Shown here in pieces: positions 7,061 through 14,195 of a stretch of DNA of 14,195 bases; position 1 is the stretch's first letter, and every line of letters begins with the position of its first letter. Origin of the DNA: CAYMSF01 sp964542255 (GTDB lineage Bacteria > Verrucomicrobiota > Lentisphaeria > Victivallales > Victivallaceae). Location of the stretch: NCBI GenBank assembly GCA_964542255.1, contig CAZITV010000043.1, forward strand, positions 1 to 14,195, written 5' to 3'. The notes below the pieces were generated by a model. It saw only the letters and a program-made list of their open reading frames with translations, was not told the origin of the DNA and ran no database searches. A program made the translations under genes and the position numbers.

Positions 7061-7840
7061 TTACGGCAGGTAAAAATTTTGGTCAAGCAGGTGCTCGGGG
7101 CGGATACTGCGGAGCGAATAGAGCATATTCTGACGAATATTGGGAATGCGCGGTTCGAGTTGGGAGAGAAGATTAGTAAAATAGACACGGTCGCCGTTTT
7201 CATCGAGTTGTGTTTGAAAGCCGCATTTACCGGTATCCGGCAGGACGGCCAGCGCGGCGGCGGCACGAATGGTCTCTTCAGGTACAAAAGCGAGCGGCCG
7301 AATAATTTTAAAATTATATTCACGCGTTTTAACTTTTGGTGCCATTGTTTTCAGTCCCTGACCGCGGGTTAAACTCATCAGAAAACTGACGCAGATATCA
7401 TCAAGATTATGACCAAGCGCTATTTTGGTGCAGCCGAGTTCGACGGCTTTGCCGTAAAGCTTACCGCGCCGCATTCTCGAGCAGAGTGAACATGGACGTT
7501 TCAGCGCGTTTTTTTCAGTTAGGAACTGCTGCATGGGAAAATCAATTATCAGGTGCTCCCAGCCGTGCATCCGGGCATATTCGGCGGTAAATTCATGGTG
7601 AAACTCCGGGAACATAGGATTAAATGTAACAGTGATGAAAGAGAAATCAAACCTGGCGCGGCGGCGCAGGTGTTCAATGACGTGGCAAAGGATCATACTG
7701 TCCTTGCCGCCGCTTAGTCCGACCAGCACCTTATCTCCCGGTTCAATCATTTGGTAAATAACTGAAGCTTCTCCGGCAAGGCGGCAAATCTGATGAAAAT
7801 CAGCGGAATTTTGCCATTCTACATTTTGATTTAACTGCAT
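7061..7840 (-). CDS. TtcA-like tRNA 2-thiocytidine biosynthesis protein
   Basis: PP-loop ATPase of the TtcA family, which thiolates C32 of some tRNAs using ATP and an iron-sulfur cluster. The protein has 259 residues, shorter than the E. coli enzyme of about 311. Visible are the PP-loop GLSGGKDS (41-48), a CSLC pair (C117, C120) followed by SRMRRGKLYGKA, and GHNLDD (143-148). The third cluster cysteine seems to be C206 in DTGKCGF, in place of the PCNLCG of E. coli. The start at 7838-7840 gives MQLNQNVEW and lies 1 nt after the stop of the MEMO gene. A longer open frame to 8128 overlaps that gene and is rejected. It is the last gene of the panC-hisD-hisC-MEMO-ttcA run and ends 12 nt from the convergent kinase gene. 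A related PP-loop thiolase with another tRNA target is possible. Confidence 0.82.
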   Translation of the reverse strand: MQLNQNVEWQNSADFHQICRLAGEASVIYQMIEPGDKVLVGLSGGKDSMILCHVIEHLRRRARFDFSFITVTFNPMFPEFHHEFTAEYARMHGWEHLIIDFPMQQFLTEKNALKRPCSLCSRMRRGKLYGKAVELGCTKIALGHNLDDICVSFLMSLTRGQGLKTMAPKVKTREYNFKIIRPLAFVPEETIRAAAALAVLPDTGKCGFQTQLDENGDRVYFTNLLSQLEPRIPNIRQNMLYSLRSIRPEHLLDQNFYLP

Positions 7841-7841
7841 A

Positions 7842-8798
7842 TTATCTATCCCGGCACGATGATATAGAGATAGTTTTATCGTGATGTTTGCCGGTAAGCA
7901 AGACTCTGGTTGTATTATCCGCAGCTTTGTCCCTGACAGTAATACCGGCATAACTAACGCAATGCGAAAAATCACCAGTGAGTTCGCCTGAGGTGGTGTA
8001 TTCGACAACTTCAGCTTCAAGTTTACTGCCGGTGGCAATAGCGTTCCTGGCAGCGGCCAACAAAATTCTAATCGGGCCAGCGCCGCAGATGGTTGCGCCG
8101 GTTCGTCCGACATAGTGGTTAAATCCATCTAAATCAAACTTGAGAATATGCTCAATCGCGCCGTAATCCAAATCGCGGAGATTTTGGCGGATATCGCCGG
8201 CGAAAGGCATATAATTGAACGCCGCGCCATAATGAGTAAAATCTGAGCTTATCACCCACAGAACATCCGGCTGCCAGTATTCCGCCAGACAAACCGCCAG
8301 ATGTTCTGCCGCCGGCGCATCAACAAATCCGGCAATCAGCGGCATAATCGTCAAGTCAGGCCGCAGCACCTGGAGCAGCGGCAATTCAACTTCAAGGGAA
8401 TGTTCACTTTCGTGCGCAGCCGGCAGTTCGTGGAAATATGAACTTTCATTGCGCGACGCCAGTTCTAAAAAATTCTGATCAATTTTGACATTGCCCAGCG
8501 GAGTATGATAAGATTGATATTTGGCGTAAGCGGCGCCGCGGAATGGCACACGGTGCGATGGCGCCAGCAACAGAAAGCGTGAAAAATTGCCGGCGCCGGC
8601 ACGGACAAGCGTTTTTACGGCAGTAACGGCGGAATAATCATAGCCGGCGTGGGGTAAAATAACTGCGCGAACACCGTCAAGCGGCGTCACCACGGTTTCT
8701 GCCTGAACCTTAAAGTCAAGAATCTGCTGCCGCAGCTTTTCAGCATTGCCGGTATAAAATTTTCCAGCCGCGTACGGAGCTCTTACGGTTTGATTCAT
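7842..8798 (-). CDS. amrB: MEMO family protein (AmmeMemoRadiSam system protein B)
   Basis: MEMO-family protein, a fold related to class III extradiol dioxygenases and often called AmmeMemoRadiSam protein B. Length is 318 residues. Characteristic blocks are VILPHAGYDYSA (H50), LLLAPSHRVPFRG (H82), HESEHSLEVELPLLQ (H133), WVISSDFTHYG (H189) and GATICGAGPIRILL (C238). These contain the His and Cys residues expected at the metal site. A strong GGAGG ribosome-binding site precedes the ATG. It is 20 nt after hisC and 1 nt before the ttcA-like gene. Its usual partners, an AMMECR1-domain protein and a radical SAM protein, are not in this window. The biochemical role of bacterial MEMO proteins is not settled; I do not infer one. 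Confidence 0.9.
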   Translation of the reverse strand: MNQTVRAPYAAGKFYTGNAEKLRQQILDFKVQAETVVTPLDGVRAVILPHAGYDYSAVTAVKTLVRAGAGNFSRFLLLAPSHRVPFRGAAYAKYQSYHTPLGNVKIDQNFLELASRNESSYFHELPAAHESEHSLEVELPLLQVLRPDLTIMPLIAGFVDAPAAEHLAVCLAEYWQPDVLWVISSDFTHYGAAFNYMPFAGDIRQNLRDLDYGAIEHILKFDLDGFNHYVGRTGATICGAGPIRILLAAARNAIATGSKLEAEVVEYTTSGELTGDFSHCVSYAGITVRDKAADNTTRVLLTGKHHDKTISISSCRDR

Positions 8799-8818
8799 GA
8801 TAACCTCCGCTGCCCGGC

Positions 8819-9877
8819 TTAGCGGTAGAGCTGCCGGGCAATGTCCAGTAACTGATTAATTTGCTGGTCAGTGCCGATACTGATACGCAAGTATTTACCT
8901 GTTGCCGCACCAGGGAAATAACGTGTAATTATATGATGCTGCCGCAGTATTTCAAAAAATCTTTTGCCGTCGCCATCCGGCGGTGTGGTAAAAATAAAAT
9001 TAGCGTCAGAGGGAATGGTGGTAAAATTAAGTTTGTCCAGTTCAGCACAGAGCCTGGCGCGGGTGCAGAGAATTTTCGCGGTCGAACCGGCGAGATATTC
9101 GCGGTCGGCAAGCGCCTCTGCCGCGGCAGTCTGGGTAAGCATATTTACATTATAAGAATCTTTAACTTTCATCATACCGTTAATAATTTCAGTGTGCGCA
9201 ACCGCATAACCGAAACGCGCTCCCGCCATAGCATAACTCTTCGACATTGTCCGGGATATAATCACATTGTCAAATTTTTTCACCAGCCCGGCACAATTAT
9301 CGGCGGCAAAATCAGCATAAGCCTCATCAATGAACACAATTCCGTCAAACCCGGCACAAATCATTTCAATTTGCGCTAATGGATAGGTGCGGCCAGTCGG
9401 CGAATTAGGACGGGCAATCAAAAACAGATTGGCGCCGCGCGCTTGTTCCAGCACGTCATCAGGCAGCGAGAAATCTTCGCGCAGCGGAATTTTCCGGCAT
9501 TCGGCGCCCTGCATTTGCGCCAGTACAATATAAAGCGAATAGGTCGGGTCAAAACACACTGCGGGTTTATCAGCTGCGGTAAAACAGCGTATCGCCATAG
9601 TCAATAAATCGTCAGAACCATTGCCGGCAATAATATTTTCGCGGGTAACGCCGTGCAGCGCCGCTGCCGCGTCACGGGCTTTGTCGCAGTTAGGGTCAGG
9701 ATAGAGACGCAGACGTTCCAAATCAGCTCCGTGCAGCGCGGCAGTGGCGCGCGGTGACGGCGGATAGGGATTTTCATTGGTATTCAATTTAATCAGGTTG
9801 AATTCTTTCGGCTGTTCACCCGGGGTATATCCGGACATTGCGTCAATTTCAGAACGGAAATAAGATTTATATGGCAT
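8819..9877 (-). CDS. hisC: Histidinol-phosphate aminotransferase
   Basis: PLP-dependent class I/II aminotransferase that converts imidazole-acetol phosphate and glutamate to histidinol phosphate in histidine synthesis. It has 352 residues from the chosen ATG at 9875-9877, normal for HisC. Seen in order: LNTNENPYPPSP, IIAGNGSDDLL, ARPNSPTGRTY (N158), FIDEAYADF (D184, Y187), and SRTMSKSYAMAGARFGY with the PLP lysine K213 and the phosphate-binding R221. The tail IRISIGT-type block reads YLRISIGTDQQINQLL. The start is 2 nt past the hisD stop, with GAAAGG about 12 nt upstream inside hisD. An upstream in-frame start at 9964 would overlap hisD by 85 nt and adds non-homologous residues, so I reject it. 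Some HisC enzymes also act on aromatic keto acids. Confidence 0.95.
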   Translation of the reverse strand: MPYKSYFRSEIDAMSGYTPGEQPKEFNLIKLNTNENPYPPSPRATAALHGADLERLRLYPDPNCDKARDAAAALHGVTRENIIAGNGSDDLLTMAIRCFTAADKPAVCFDPTYSLYIVLAQMQGAECRKIPLREDFSLPDDVLEQARGANLFLIARPNSPTGRTYPLAQIEMICAGFDGIVFIDEAYADFAADNCAGLVKKFDNVIISRTMSKSYAMAGARFGYAVAHTEIINGMMKVKDSYNVNMLTQTAAAEALADREYLAGSTAKILCTRARLCAELDKLNFTTIPSDANFIFTTPPDGDGKRFFEILRQHHIITRYFPGAATGKYLRISIGTDQQINQLLDIARQLYR

Positions 9878-9879
9878 GA

Positions 9880-11190
9880 TTAAATTTGACCTTTCTTTTG
9901 CATCCGGACACGAATCGCGGCGCTGTTGCCATGGGCATCGAGTCCCTCCATCGCGGCAAAACATTCCGCCACCGGCGCTTCACGGCACAGTGCACTGCGG
10001 GAATAACGGATAATGCTGGAACGCCGGATAAAACTCTCCACCGAGAGTCCGTTAAAATATTTAGCGCTGCCGGCGGTGGGCAAAACATGGCTGGGACCGG
10101 CGCAGAAATCGCCAATTGGTTCCGGTGTCCATTCACCCAGAAAAATTGCACCGGCAGCTTTGATTTTTTTGGCGAGCCGGGCTGGATTTTTGCAGATAAG
10201 TTCCAAATGTTCAGGAGCATATTTATTAGCAATTTCGACGGCGTGTTCTAAGTTTTTCACCTGAATCAGGAAGACTCCGGCGTTGATGACTTTGTCAATA
10301 GCGGTGGAACGGCTTAACAGACGGCGCTGCCGGTTTACGGCTTGTTCTACTTCATCAATAAGCAATTTATCGTTGCACAGCAATACTGCCTGTTCGAGAC
10401 CGCTGCCGTGTTCGGCCTGTGACAACAAATCCGCGGCAATGAATTCAGGATTTGCGGCGCTGTCGGCAATAACCATAATTTCAGATGGTCCTGCCACCAT
10501 ATCGAGCGCGACTTCACCGTAAACAATTTTTTTGGCGGCGGTTACATAGGCATTGCCCGGACCAACAATTTTTTCGACTTTGCGGATAGTTGGTGTACCG
10601 TAGGCGATGGCGGCAATGCCATAAACCCCGCCTAACCGGTAAATTTCCGTTACTCCGGCTTTGTGCATGGCGTAAAGTACGGCAGGATGAATGGTGCCGT
10701 CAGGACGTGGCGGAGTTACCGCGGCAATCTCTTTCACTCCGGCAGTCTTGGCAATACCGGCGGTATGAATTACCGTAGAAACCAGCGGCGCCGCTCCACC
10801 CGGGATATATACACCGACCCGTTCCATCGGTCTGAAACATTCACCCACGTTGACACCTGGGCGCGGCGAATATTGCCAATTCCGCGGCAACTGCTGCCGG
10901 GCGAAAGCCGTGATATTCTCCAGTGCTGCTGCAATAGCGCGTTTTTCAGCTGGAGAAACCATTTTGGCGGCGGCAGCGATTTCGGCAGCGGTAACCTGGA
11001 AATTTGCCGGATTGATTTTAACTTTGTCAAATTTTTCCGCGAAACGGGACAATGCAGCATTACCTTCTGCCTTTACTGCGGTGAGAATATCCCTGACCGC
11101 CGTTTCGATTTCTGCCGGATAAGCCGGACGGTCATAAAGCTTTAGCAGCGCCTGCTCAAAATCAGGCTGATTAAATTTAATTTTTTTCAT
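9880..11190 (-). CDS. hisD: Histidinol dehydrogenase
   Basis: Zinc- and NAD-dependent enzyme for the last two steps of histidine synthesis, histidinol to histidinal to histidine. Full length at 436 residues. Family signatures are YIPGGAAPLVSTVIHTAGIA, the stretch from VGPGNAYVTAAKK to MVAGPSEIMVIAD, LLSQAEHGS (zinc ligands Q258, H261), APEHLE (catalytic E327, H328), PIGDFCAGPSHVLPT (zinc ligand D361) and EGLDAHGNSAAIRV (zinc ligand H420). All key residues are intact. Its ATG overlaps the panC stop in an ATGA, indicating translational coupling. hisC follows after 2 nt. Only these two histidine genes are present here, so the rest of the pathway must lie elsewhere. Confidence 0.98.
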   Translation of the reverse strand: MKKIKFNQPDFEQALLKLYDRPAYPAEIETAVRDILTAVKAEGNAALSRFAEKFDKVKINPANFQVTAAEIAAAAKMVSPAEKRAIAAALENITAFARQQLPRNWQYSPRPGVNVGECFRPMERVGVYIPGGAAPLVSTVIHTAGIAKTAGVKEIAAVTPPRPDGTIHPAVLYAMHKAGVTEIYRLGGVYGIAAIAYGTPTIRKVEKIVGPGNAYVTAAKKIVYGEVALDMVAGPSEIMVIADSAANPEFIAADLLSQAEHGSGLEQAVLLCNDKLLIDEVEQAVNRQRRLLSRSTAIDKVINAGVFLIQVKNLEHAVEIANKYAPEHLELICKNPARLAKKIKAAGAIFLGEWTPEPIGDFCAGPSHVLPTAGSAKYFNGLSVESFIRRSSIIRYSRSALCREAPVAECFAAMEGLDAHGNSAAIRVRMQKKGQI

Positions 11191-12047
11191 TTGCGGTTCC
11201 TCATTGTTATCACGACATTATCAATCAGTCTGGTTTTGCCAAAAAACACCGCGGCAGCAAGAAGTAAATTTGAGGATGCGGCAGTAACCGGCGCCAAGGT
11301 ATCGGCATCGTGCAGTTCTACATAGTCAATAACCCCGCCGGCAGCAGTAACCGCTTCACACACCCGGGCAATAATCTCAGATGCTGAATCCGGCAGTTTC
11401 CCGCGCAGCAAATCGGTTTCAGCCTGACGCAGTGAAGCTGAAATCACCACCGCGCGCTGGCGTTCGCTTTCAGACAGATATTTATTGCGTGAACTCATCG
11501 CTAAGCCGTCGCTTTCGCGAATAATCGGCGCTATGACAATTTTCACGGGGAAATTCAAATCCCGTGCCATCCGCTTAATTACCAGTGCCTGCTGGGCATC
11601 TTTTTGACCGAATACTGCCACATCGGGCAAAGTGGCGTTAAACAGTTTGGCCACGACCGTTGTTACTCCGCGAAAATGATTTGGACGGCTTTTGCCGCAG
11701 AGTCCTTGAGAAAGTTTTTCTTCTATCACCCATGTGGTACAGTCCGGCGAATACATTTCGCTGTTGTCCGGAGCAAAAATTACATCCACACCATTTTCTT
11801 CGCACATACGGCGGTCTGACTCAAAATCACGCGGATAACGCGAAAAATCTTCACCAGGTCCAAATTGAGTCGGATTAACGAATAAAGTAACAATAACCTT
11901 GCCGGACAGCGCCCTGGCTTGTTTCACCAATGAAATGTGTCCGGCATGCAGATACCCCATGGTTGGAACAACACCGACGGTATTGCCTTCACGGGCGCAT
12001 TGTTTTGAGTACTGCTGCATCGCAGCGATAGTTGTGATTATTTGCAT
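11187..12047 (-). CDS. panC: Pantothenate synthetase
   Basis: Joins pantoate and beta-alanine with ATP to give pantothenate, the precursor of CoA and of the acyl-carrier-protein prosthetic group. At 286 residues it has the usual length. Visible are VVPTMGYLHAGHISLVKQAR with the HIGH-like HAGH (34-37), FVNPTQFGPGEDFSRYPRD, GKSRPNHFRGVTTVVAKLFN, DVAVFGQKDAQQALVIKRM and DGLAMSSRNKYLS, the KMSKS-like nucleotide loop. It is the first gene of the tight minus-strand run and overlaps hisD by 4 nt. panB and panD are not in the window. Confidence 0.98.
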   Translation of the reverse strand: MQIITTIAAMQQYSKQCAREGNTVGVVPTMGYLHAGHISLVKQARALSGKVIVTLFVNPTQFGPGEDFSRYPRDFESDRRMCEENGVDVIFAPDNSEMYSPDCTTWVIEEKLSQGLCGKSRPNHFRGVTTVVAKLFNATLPDVAVFGQKDAQQALVIKRMARDLNFPVKIVIAPIIRESDGLAMSSRNKYLSESERQRAVVISASLRQAETDLLRGKLPDSASEIIARVCEAVTAAGGVIDYVELHDADTLAPVTAASSNLLLAAAVFFGKTRLIDNVVITMRNRK

Positions 12048-12137
12048 AATATAATATTGTTGCAGGTTTTATGCTAACAGAAGCACGGTTAACATCATAC
12101 TGTTTCCAGTTGGCAGTAAGTTGCGCGGTCAGCCGAA
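12048..12137 (-). other. Short spacer between ilvE and panC
   Basis: These 90 nt separate the ilvE stop from the panC start. There is no GC-rich hairpin followed by a T run, so no intrinsic terminator is apparent and read-through from ilvE into panC is plausible. Just before panC the minus strand is AT-rich, with a TATTAT-like sequence, but I see no -35 box at proper spacing. Confidence 0.4.
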
Positions 12138-13148
12138 CTAAATATCCATCATCCAGCCGTGCGTATCGGGAATTTCGCCATACTGAATACCAGTGATACG
12201 GTCATAAATTTTTTGCAGTACCGGTCCCATTGAATCGGTATTAAAGGCATAAACCTTATCGCCGTGAATGATTTTGGCAATCGGAGTTATCACCACGGCA
12301 GTGCCGCAGGCGCCGGTTTCCGCGAATTTGCAAAGTTCTTCCTCAGGTACCTGACGCTGCTCCACAATTATGCCTAAATCTTTAGCAATAGCCATCAGCG
12401 ACTTATTGGTGATACTCGGCAATATCGAGCTTGATTTCGGCGTAACATATTTGCCGTCAGCAGTTATCGCGATAAAGTTGCTGGTACCAAATTCTTCAAT
12501 ATATTTGTGATGCTTGGCATCAAGAAACAGTGCAACGGAACAGCCGTGTTTTTTCGCGATTTTGGACGGCAGCAGACTGGCGGCGTAATTGCCGGCTACC
12601 TTGATGTGACCAGTGCCGGACGGTGCCGCACGGTCAATATCATCAACAATCATCGCATTCATCGGCTTGATACCACTCTTATAATAAGGACCGACTGGTA
12701 CAACCATCACAATAAATTCGTAGGTTTCGCTGGCGGAGATACCAATTTGCGCCGATGTTCCTATGACAACCGGACGAATATAGAGCGACCCGCCGGTGCC
12801 GTATGGCGGCACATAATCCAAATTGTCGTTAATAACCTGCTTGACGGCGTCAACAAACATTTGTTCCGGAATTTCTGGAGCGAGGATATGCCGTAGTGTT
12901 GAATTAAGCCGGCGCGCGTTTTCTTCCGGGCGGAAGACTCTTACCTTACCGTCTTTGCAGGCAAATGCTTTGAGTCCTTCGAAAGCTGCTTGTCCATAAT
13001 GCATACAGTTTGCCGCGACAGAAAGTTCAATGGAGTAGTTTTCATACATCCGTCCTGGTCCCCACTGCCCGTCAACATAAGAGAAACGAATATTAGATTT
13101 CGTTGGCATGAACTCAAAACCAAGCTTAGACCAGTCAATTTTCATCAT
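12138..13148 (-). CDS. ilvE: Branched-chain amino acid aminotransferase
   Basis: Class IV PLP aminotransferase that interconverts leucine, isoleucine and valine with their 2-keto acids. The 336 residues and the motifs fit the longer subtype shared with eukaryotic BCATs: LSVAANCMHYGQAAFEGLKA, VFRPEENARRLN, YIRPVVIGTSAQIG, GTGHIKVAGNYAAS with PLP lysine K183, YIEEFGTSNFIAI and ETGACGTAVVITPI. The first two codons are both ATG; GGA 8 nt before the first favours 13148. Keto acids from this pathway also feed branched fatty acids and pantothenate synthesis, which fits the position upstream of panC. It is transcribed divergently from the pal-like gene. Confidence 0.97.
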   Translation of the reverse strand: MMKIDWSKLGFEFMPTKSNIRFSYVDGQWGPGRMYENYSIELSVAANCMHYGQAAFEGLKAFACKDGKVRVFRPEENARRLNSTLRHILAPEIPEQMFVDAVKQVINDNLDYVPPYGTGGSLYIRPVVIGTSAQIGISASETYEFIVMVVPVGPYYKSGIKPMNAMIVDDIDRAAPSGTGHIKVAGNYAASLLPSKIAKKHGCSVALFLDAKHHKYIEEFGTSNFIAITADGKYVTPKSSSILPSITNKSLMAIAKDLGIIVEQRQVPEEELCKFAETGACGTAVVITPIAKIIHGDKVYAFNTDSMGPVLQKIYDRITGIQYGEIPDTHGWMMDI

Positions 13149-13281
13149 TTAATCAATCCGTAATTAATATAAATTTTACTGCGAATAATTTTATCCAAAA
13201 CAATAAAAACGTAATTTTATTGTCAACTTTTCTCTGATTTTGCAAAAATAATCATAATTATTCAGTTTTTTTTGAAACTTG

Positions 13282-13320
13282 CACTTTAAAAGTCCGCAAA
13301 GCAGGTTAAATTTTAAAGTG
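13282..13320. repeat. Perfect 10-bp inverted repeat in the ilvE-pal spacer
   Basis: CACTTTAAAA at 13282-13291 is the exact inverse complement of TTTTAAAGTG at 13311-13320, with 19 nt between. The arms begin about two helical turns apart. It may be an operator for a dimeric or tetrameric regulator or a stem in a leader RNA. No T run follows, so it is not a typical terminator. Confidence 0.6.
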
Positions 13321-13356
13321 TGTGTTGACAATTTCAGTTATTAAGTGCAAAAAAAA

Positions 13357-13372
13357 TGCAAGAAAACTTGCA
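13357..13372. repeat. TGCAAG-AAAA-CTTGCA inverted repeat
   Basis: Perfect 6-bp arms around a 4-nt A loop, about 115 nt before the pal start. The related sequences TTGCACTT (13279-13286) and AAGTGCAA (13343-13350) form a further inverted pair nearby. Could be a regulator site; chance is possible in such AT-rich DNA. Confidence 0.4.
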
Positions 13373-13487
13373 AATTAAATGTACTATAACTTTAAAACTG
13401 TAATTATCAATACTAAAGTTTAATAAATAAATGTCGTATTCTTAAAAATTTCCAAAAAACCAAATTAAATAAGGACGGAGATAGACA

Positions 13488-14075
13488 ATGAAAAGTTTTC
13501 TAAGGGTTCTGTGTTGTGGGATCTTGTTGGGCACCGTAGTTCTCGGCGGTAGCGGTTGCAGTTTGTTTGATAACACTGACGGCAAAGAAATTACCGGAAC
13601 CATCCCGCCGCCAATCGGTGGCGACCCCGACAGCCTTAACGTTAATGGCGACGGCAAAGATGGTAAGTGGGGCAAAGGCGCCGGCGATGGCTCTCTCTCC
13701 GCGAAAAAAGAGTGGCTGCCGCTGGAACAATATAAAGGTCTGCTGAAACCGGTTTACTTCGACTTCGACAAAGATAACGTCAAAGCCGGCGAACAGGCCA
13801 AGCTCGATGCTGCAGCTAAGTTCATGAAAGAACATCCGGATTTAGGTATGATTATTGAAGGTAACTGCGATGACCGCGGTACAGAAGAATATAACCGTGC
13901 TCTTGGCGAACGCCGCGCAATCGCCGTACGCAATGCACTCCAGGGGCTCGGCGCCAATGATGCCAATATGAAGACCATCAGCTACGGCAAAGATCGTCCT
14001 GCCGAACAAGGCACCTCTGAAGAATCCAGAGCGAAAAACCGCCGCGCTGAATTTGTTCCCGCCAAAATGCAGTAA
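13488..14075 (+). CDS. pal: Pal/OmpA-family peptidoglycan-associated lipoprotein
   Basis: Outer-membrane lipoprotein of the Tol-Pal type that binds peptidoglycan non-covalently through an OmpA-like domain and helps keep the envelope layers together. The 195-residue product starts with a signal peptide (KSFLR then a hydrophobic stretch) and a lipobox-like LGGSGC, making C24 the likely lipidated residue; Gly at -3 is unusual. A low-complexity Gly/Asp-rich linker spans about 40-72. The OmpA domain covers about 86-192, with PVYFDFDKDNVKAG, IIEGNCDDRGTEEYNRALGE and RAKNRRAEF. D129 and R143 fit the diaminopimelate-binding positions of the family. GGAG 7 nt before the ATG is a good ribosome-binding site. 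A terminator follows, so it is probably a single-gene unit. No tol genes are in the window; pal could also be called a generic OmpA-family lipoprotein. Confidence 0.9.
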   Translation: MKSFLRVLCCGILLGTVVLGGSGCSLFDNTDGKEITGTIPPPIGGDPDSLNVNGDGKDGKWGKGAGDGSLSAKKEWLPLEQYKGLLKPVYFDFDKDNVKAGEQAKLDAAAKFMKEHPDLGMIIEGNCDDRGTEEYNRALGERRAIAVRNALQGLGANDANMKTISYGKDRPAEQGTSEESRAKNRRAEFVPAKMQ

Positions 14076-14101
14076 TCTGCAGATTTCAGTTGAAATATTA
14101 A

Positions 14102-14131
14102 GCCCGGGTCAACCCCGGGCCTTTTTATTTT
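14102..14131 (+). terminator. Intrinsic terminator after pal
   Basis: GCCCGGG (14102-14108), a 5-nt loop and CCCGGGC (14114-14120) form a perfect 7-bp GC stem followed by CTTTTTATTTT. It lies 26 nt past the pal stop codon. Confidence 0.92.
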
Positions 14132-14139
14132 ATACTCAA

Positions 14140-14195
14140 AAGGTAATTGCAAAACTCCTATGAGAGGTATTTTGTCAATACACCAATAGTTTTTT
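14140..14195 (+). repeat. Second occurrence of the repeat-element end, cut by the window edge
   Basis: AGGTAATTGCAAAACT at 14141-14156 is identical over 16 nt to the right terminus of the palindromic element at 1031-1193, read on its minus strand. The following sequence diverges from that element, so this is either a different subfamily or only a shared end motif. The rest of the possible element lies outside the window. Confidence 0.5.

Larger units (their letters stand above)
13149..13487. promoter_or_regulatory. Divergent AT-rich regulatory spacer between ilvE and pal
   Basis: This 339-nt stretch has no gene that I can support. It should hold promoters for ilvE (minus) and the pal-like gene (plus). 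TTGACA boxes occur on the plus strand at 13325-13330 and on the minus strand at 13226-13221, but neither has a good -10 box at 16 to 18 nt. TATAAC at 13385-13390 is another loose -10 candidate. Two inverted repeats are listed separately. Confidence 0.5.

Noticed and set aside
7841..8128. 96-residue N-terminal extension of the ttcA-like gene
   Set aside because: It lies wholly inside the well-conserved C-terminal part of the MEMO gene in another frame, and TtcA similarity begins only after the ATG at 7840.
9878..9964. 29-residue N-terminal extension of hisC
   Set aside because: It overlaps the conserved hisD C-terminus, including the zinc-ligand region, and does not resemble HisC.

Overview
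The window is an ordinary chromosomal stretch from a Gram-negative-type bacterium: it encodes a Pal-like outer-membrane lipoprotein and membrane-lipid acyltransferases. Spacers are AT-rich and genes are closer to even in composition. The large Ser/Thr kinase with zinc-ribbon, transmembrane and HEAT-repeat parts, ending in an ITGEDFG-type tail, resembles proteins common in the Planctomycetes-Verrucomicrobia-Lentisphaerae group. I therefore lean towards a PVC-type organism such as a Lentisphaerota member, but this is inference and not proven by the sequence.

Layout. (1) Positions 1-1522, minus strand: rpmA (ribosomal protein bL27), an intrinsic terminator, a long palindromic repeat element, then obgE, which runs off the left edge. 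(2) Positions 1779-7048, plus strand: an OlsB-like N-acyltransferase, an OlsA-like O-acyltransferase, a CobS-like membrane protein without the usual CobS motifs, and a 939-residue kinase/HEAT protein. The first two genes are the expected pair for ornithine-lipid or related aminolipid synthesis. (3) Positions 7061-12047, minus strand: a tight gene run panC-hisD-hisC-MEMO-ttcA-like, with a 4-nt overlap or gaps of 1 to 20 nt. It mixes pantothenate, histidine and tRNA-thiolation genes with a MEMO-family protein. (4) Positions 12138-13148, minus strand: ilvE, 90 nt upstream of panC. (5) A 339-nt AT-rich divergent spacer with inverted repeats, then a pal-like lipoprotein gene on the plus strand with a strong terminator. 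(6) The last about 55 nt begin with a sequence matching the end of the palindromic repeat near position 1193, so a second related copy may start here.

The most interesting points are the palindromic repeat element with matching termini at both sides of the window, the CobS-like protein embedded in an aminolipid locus without its usual acidic motif, and the mixed panC-his-MEMO-ttcA operon. I saw no CRISPR array, tRNA, rRNA, transposase or phage gene.
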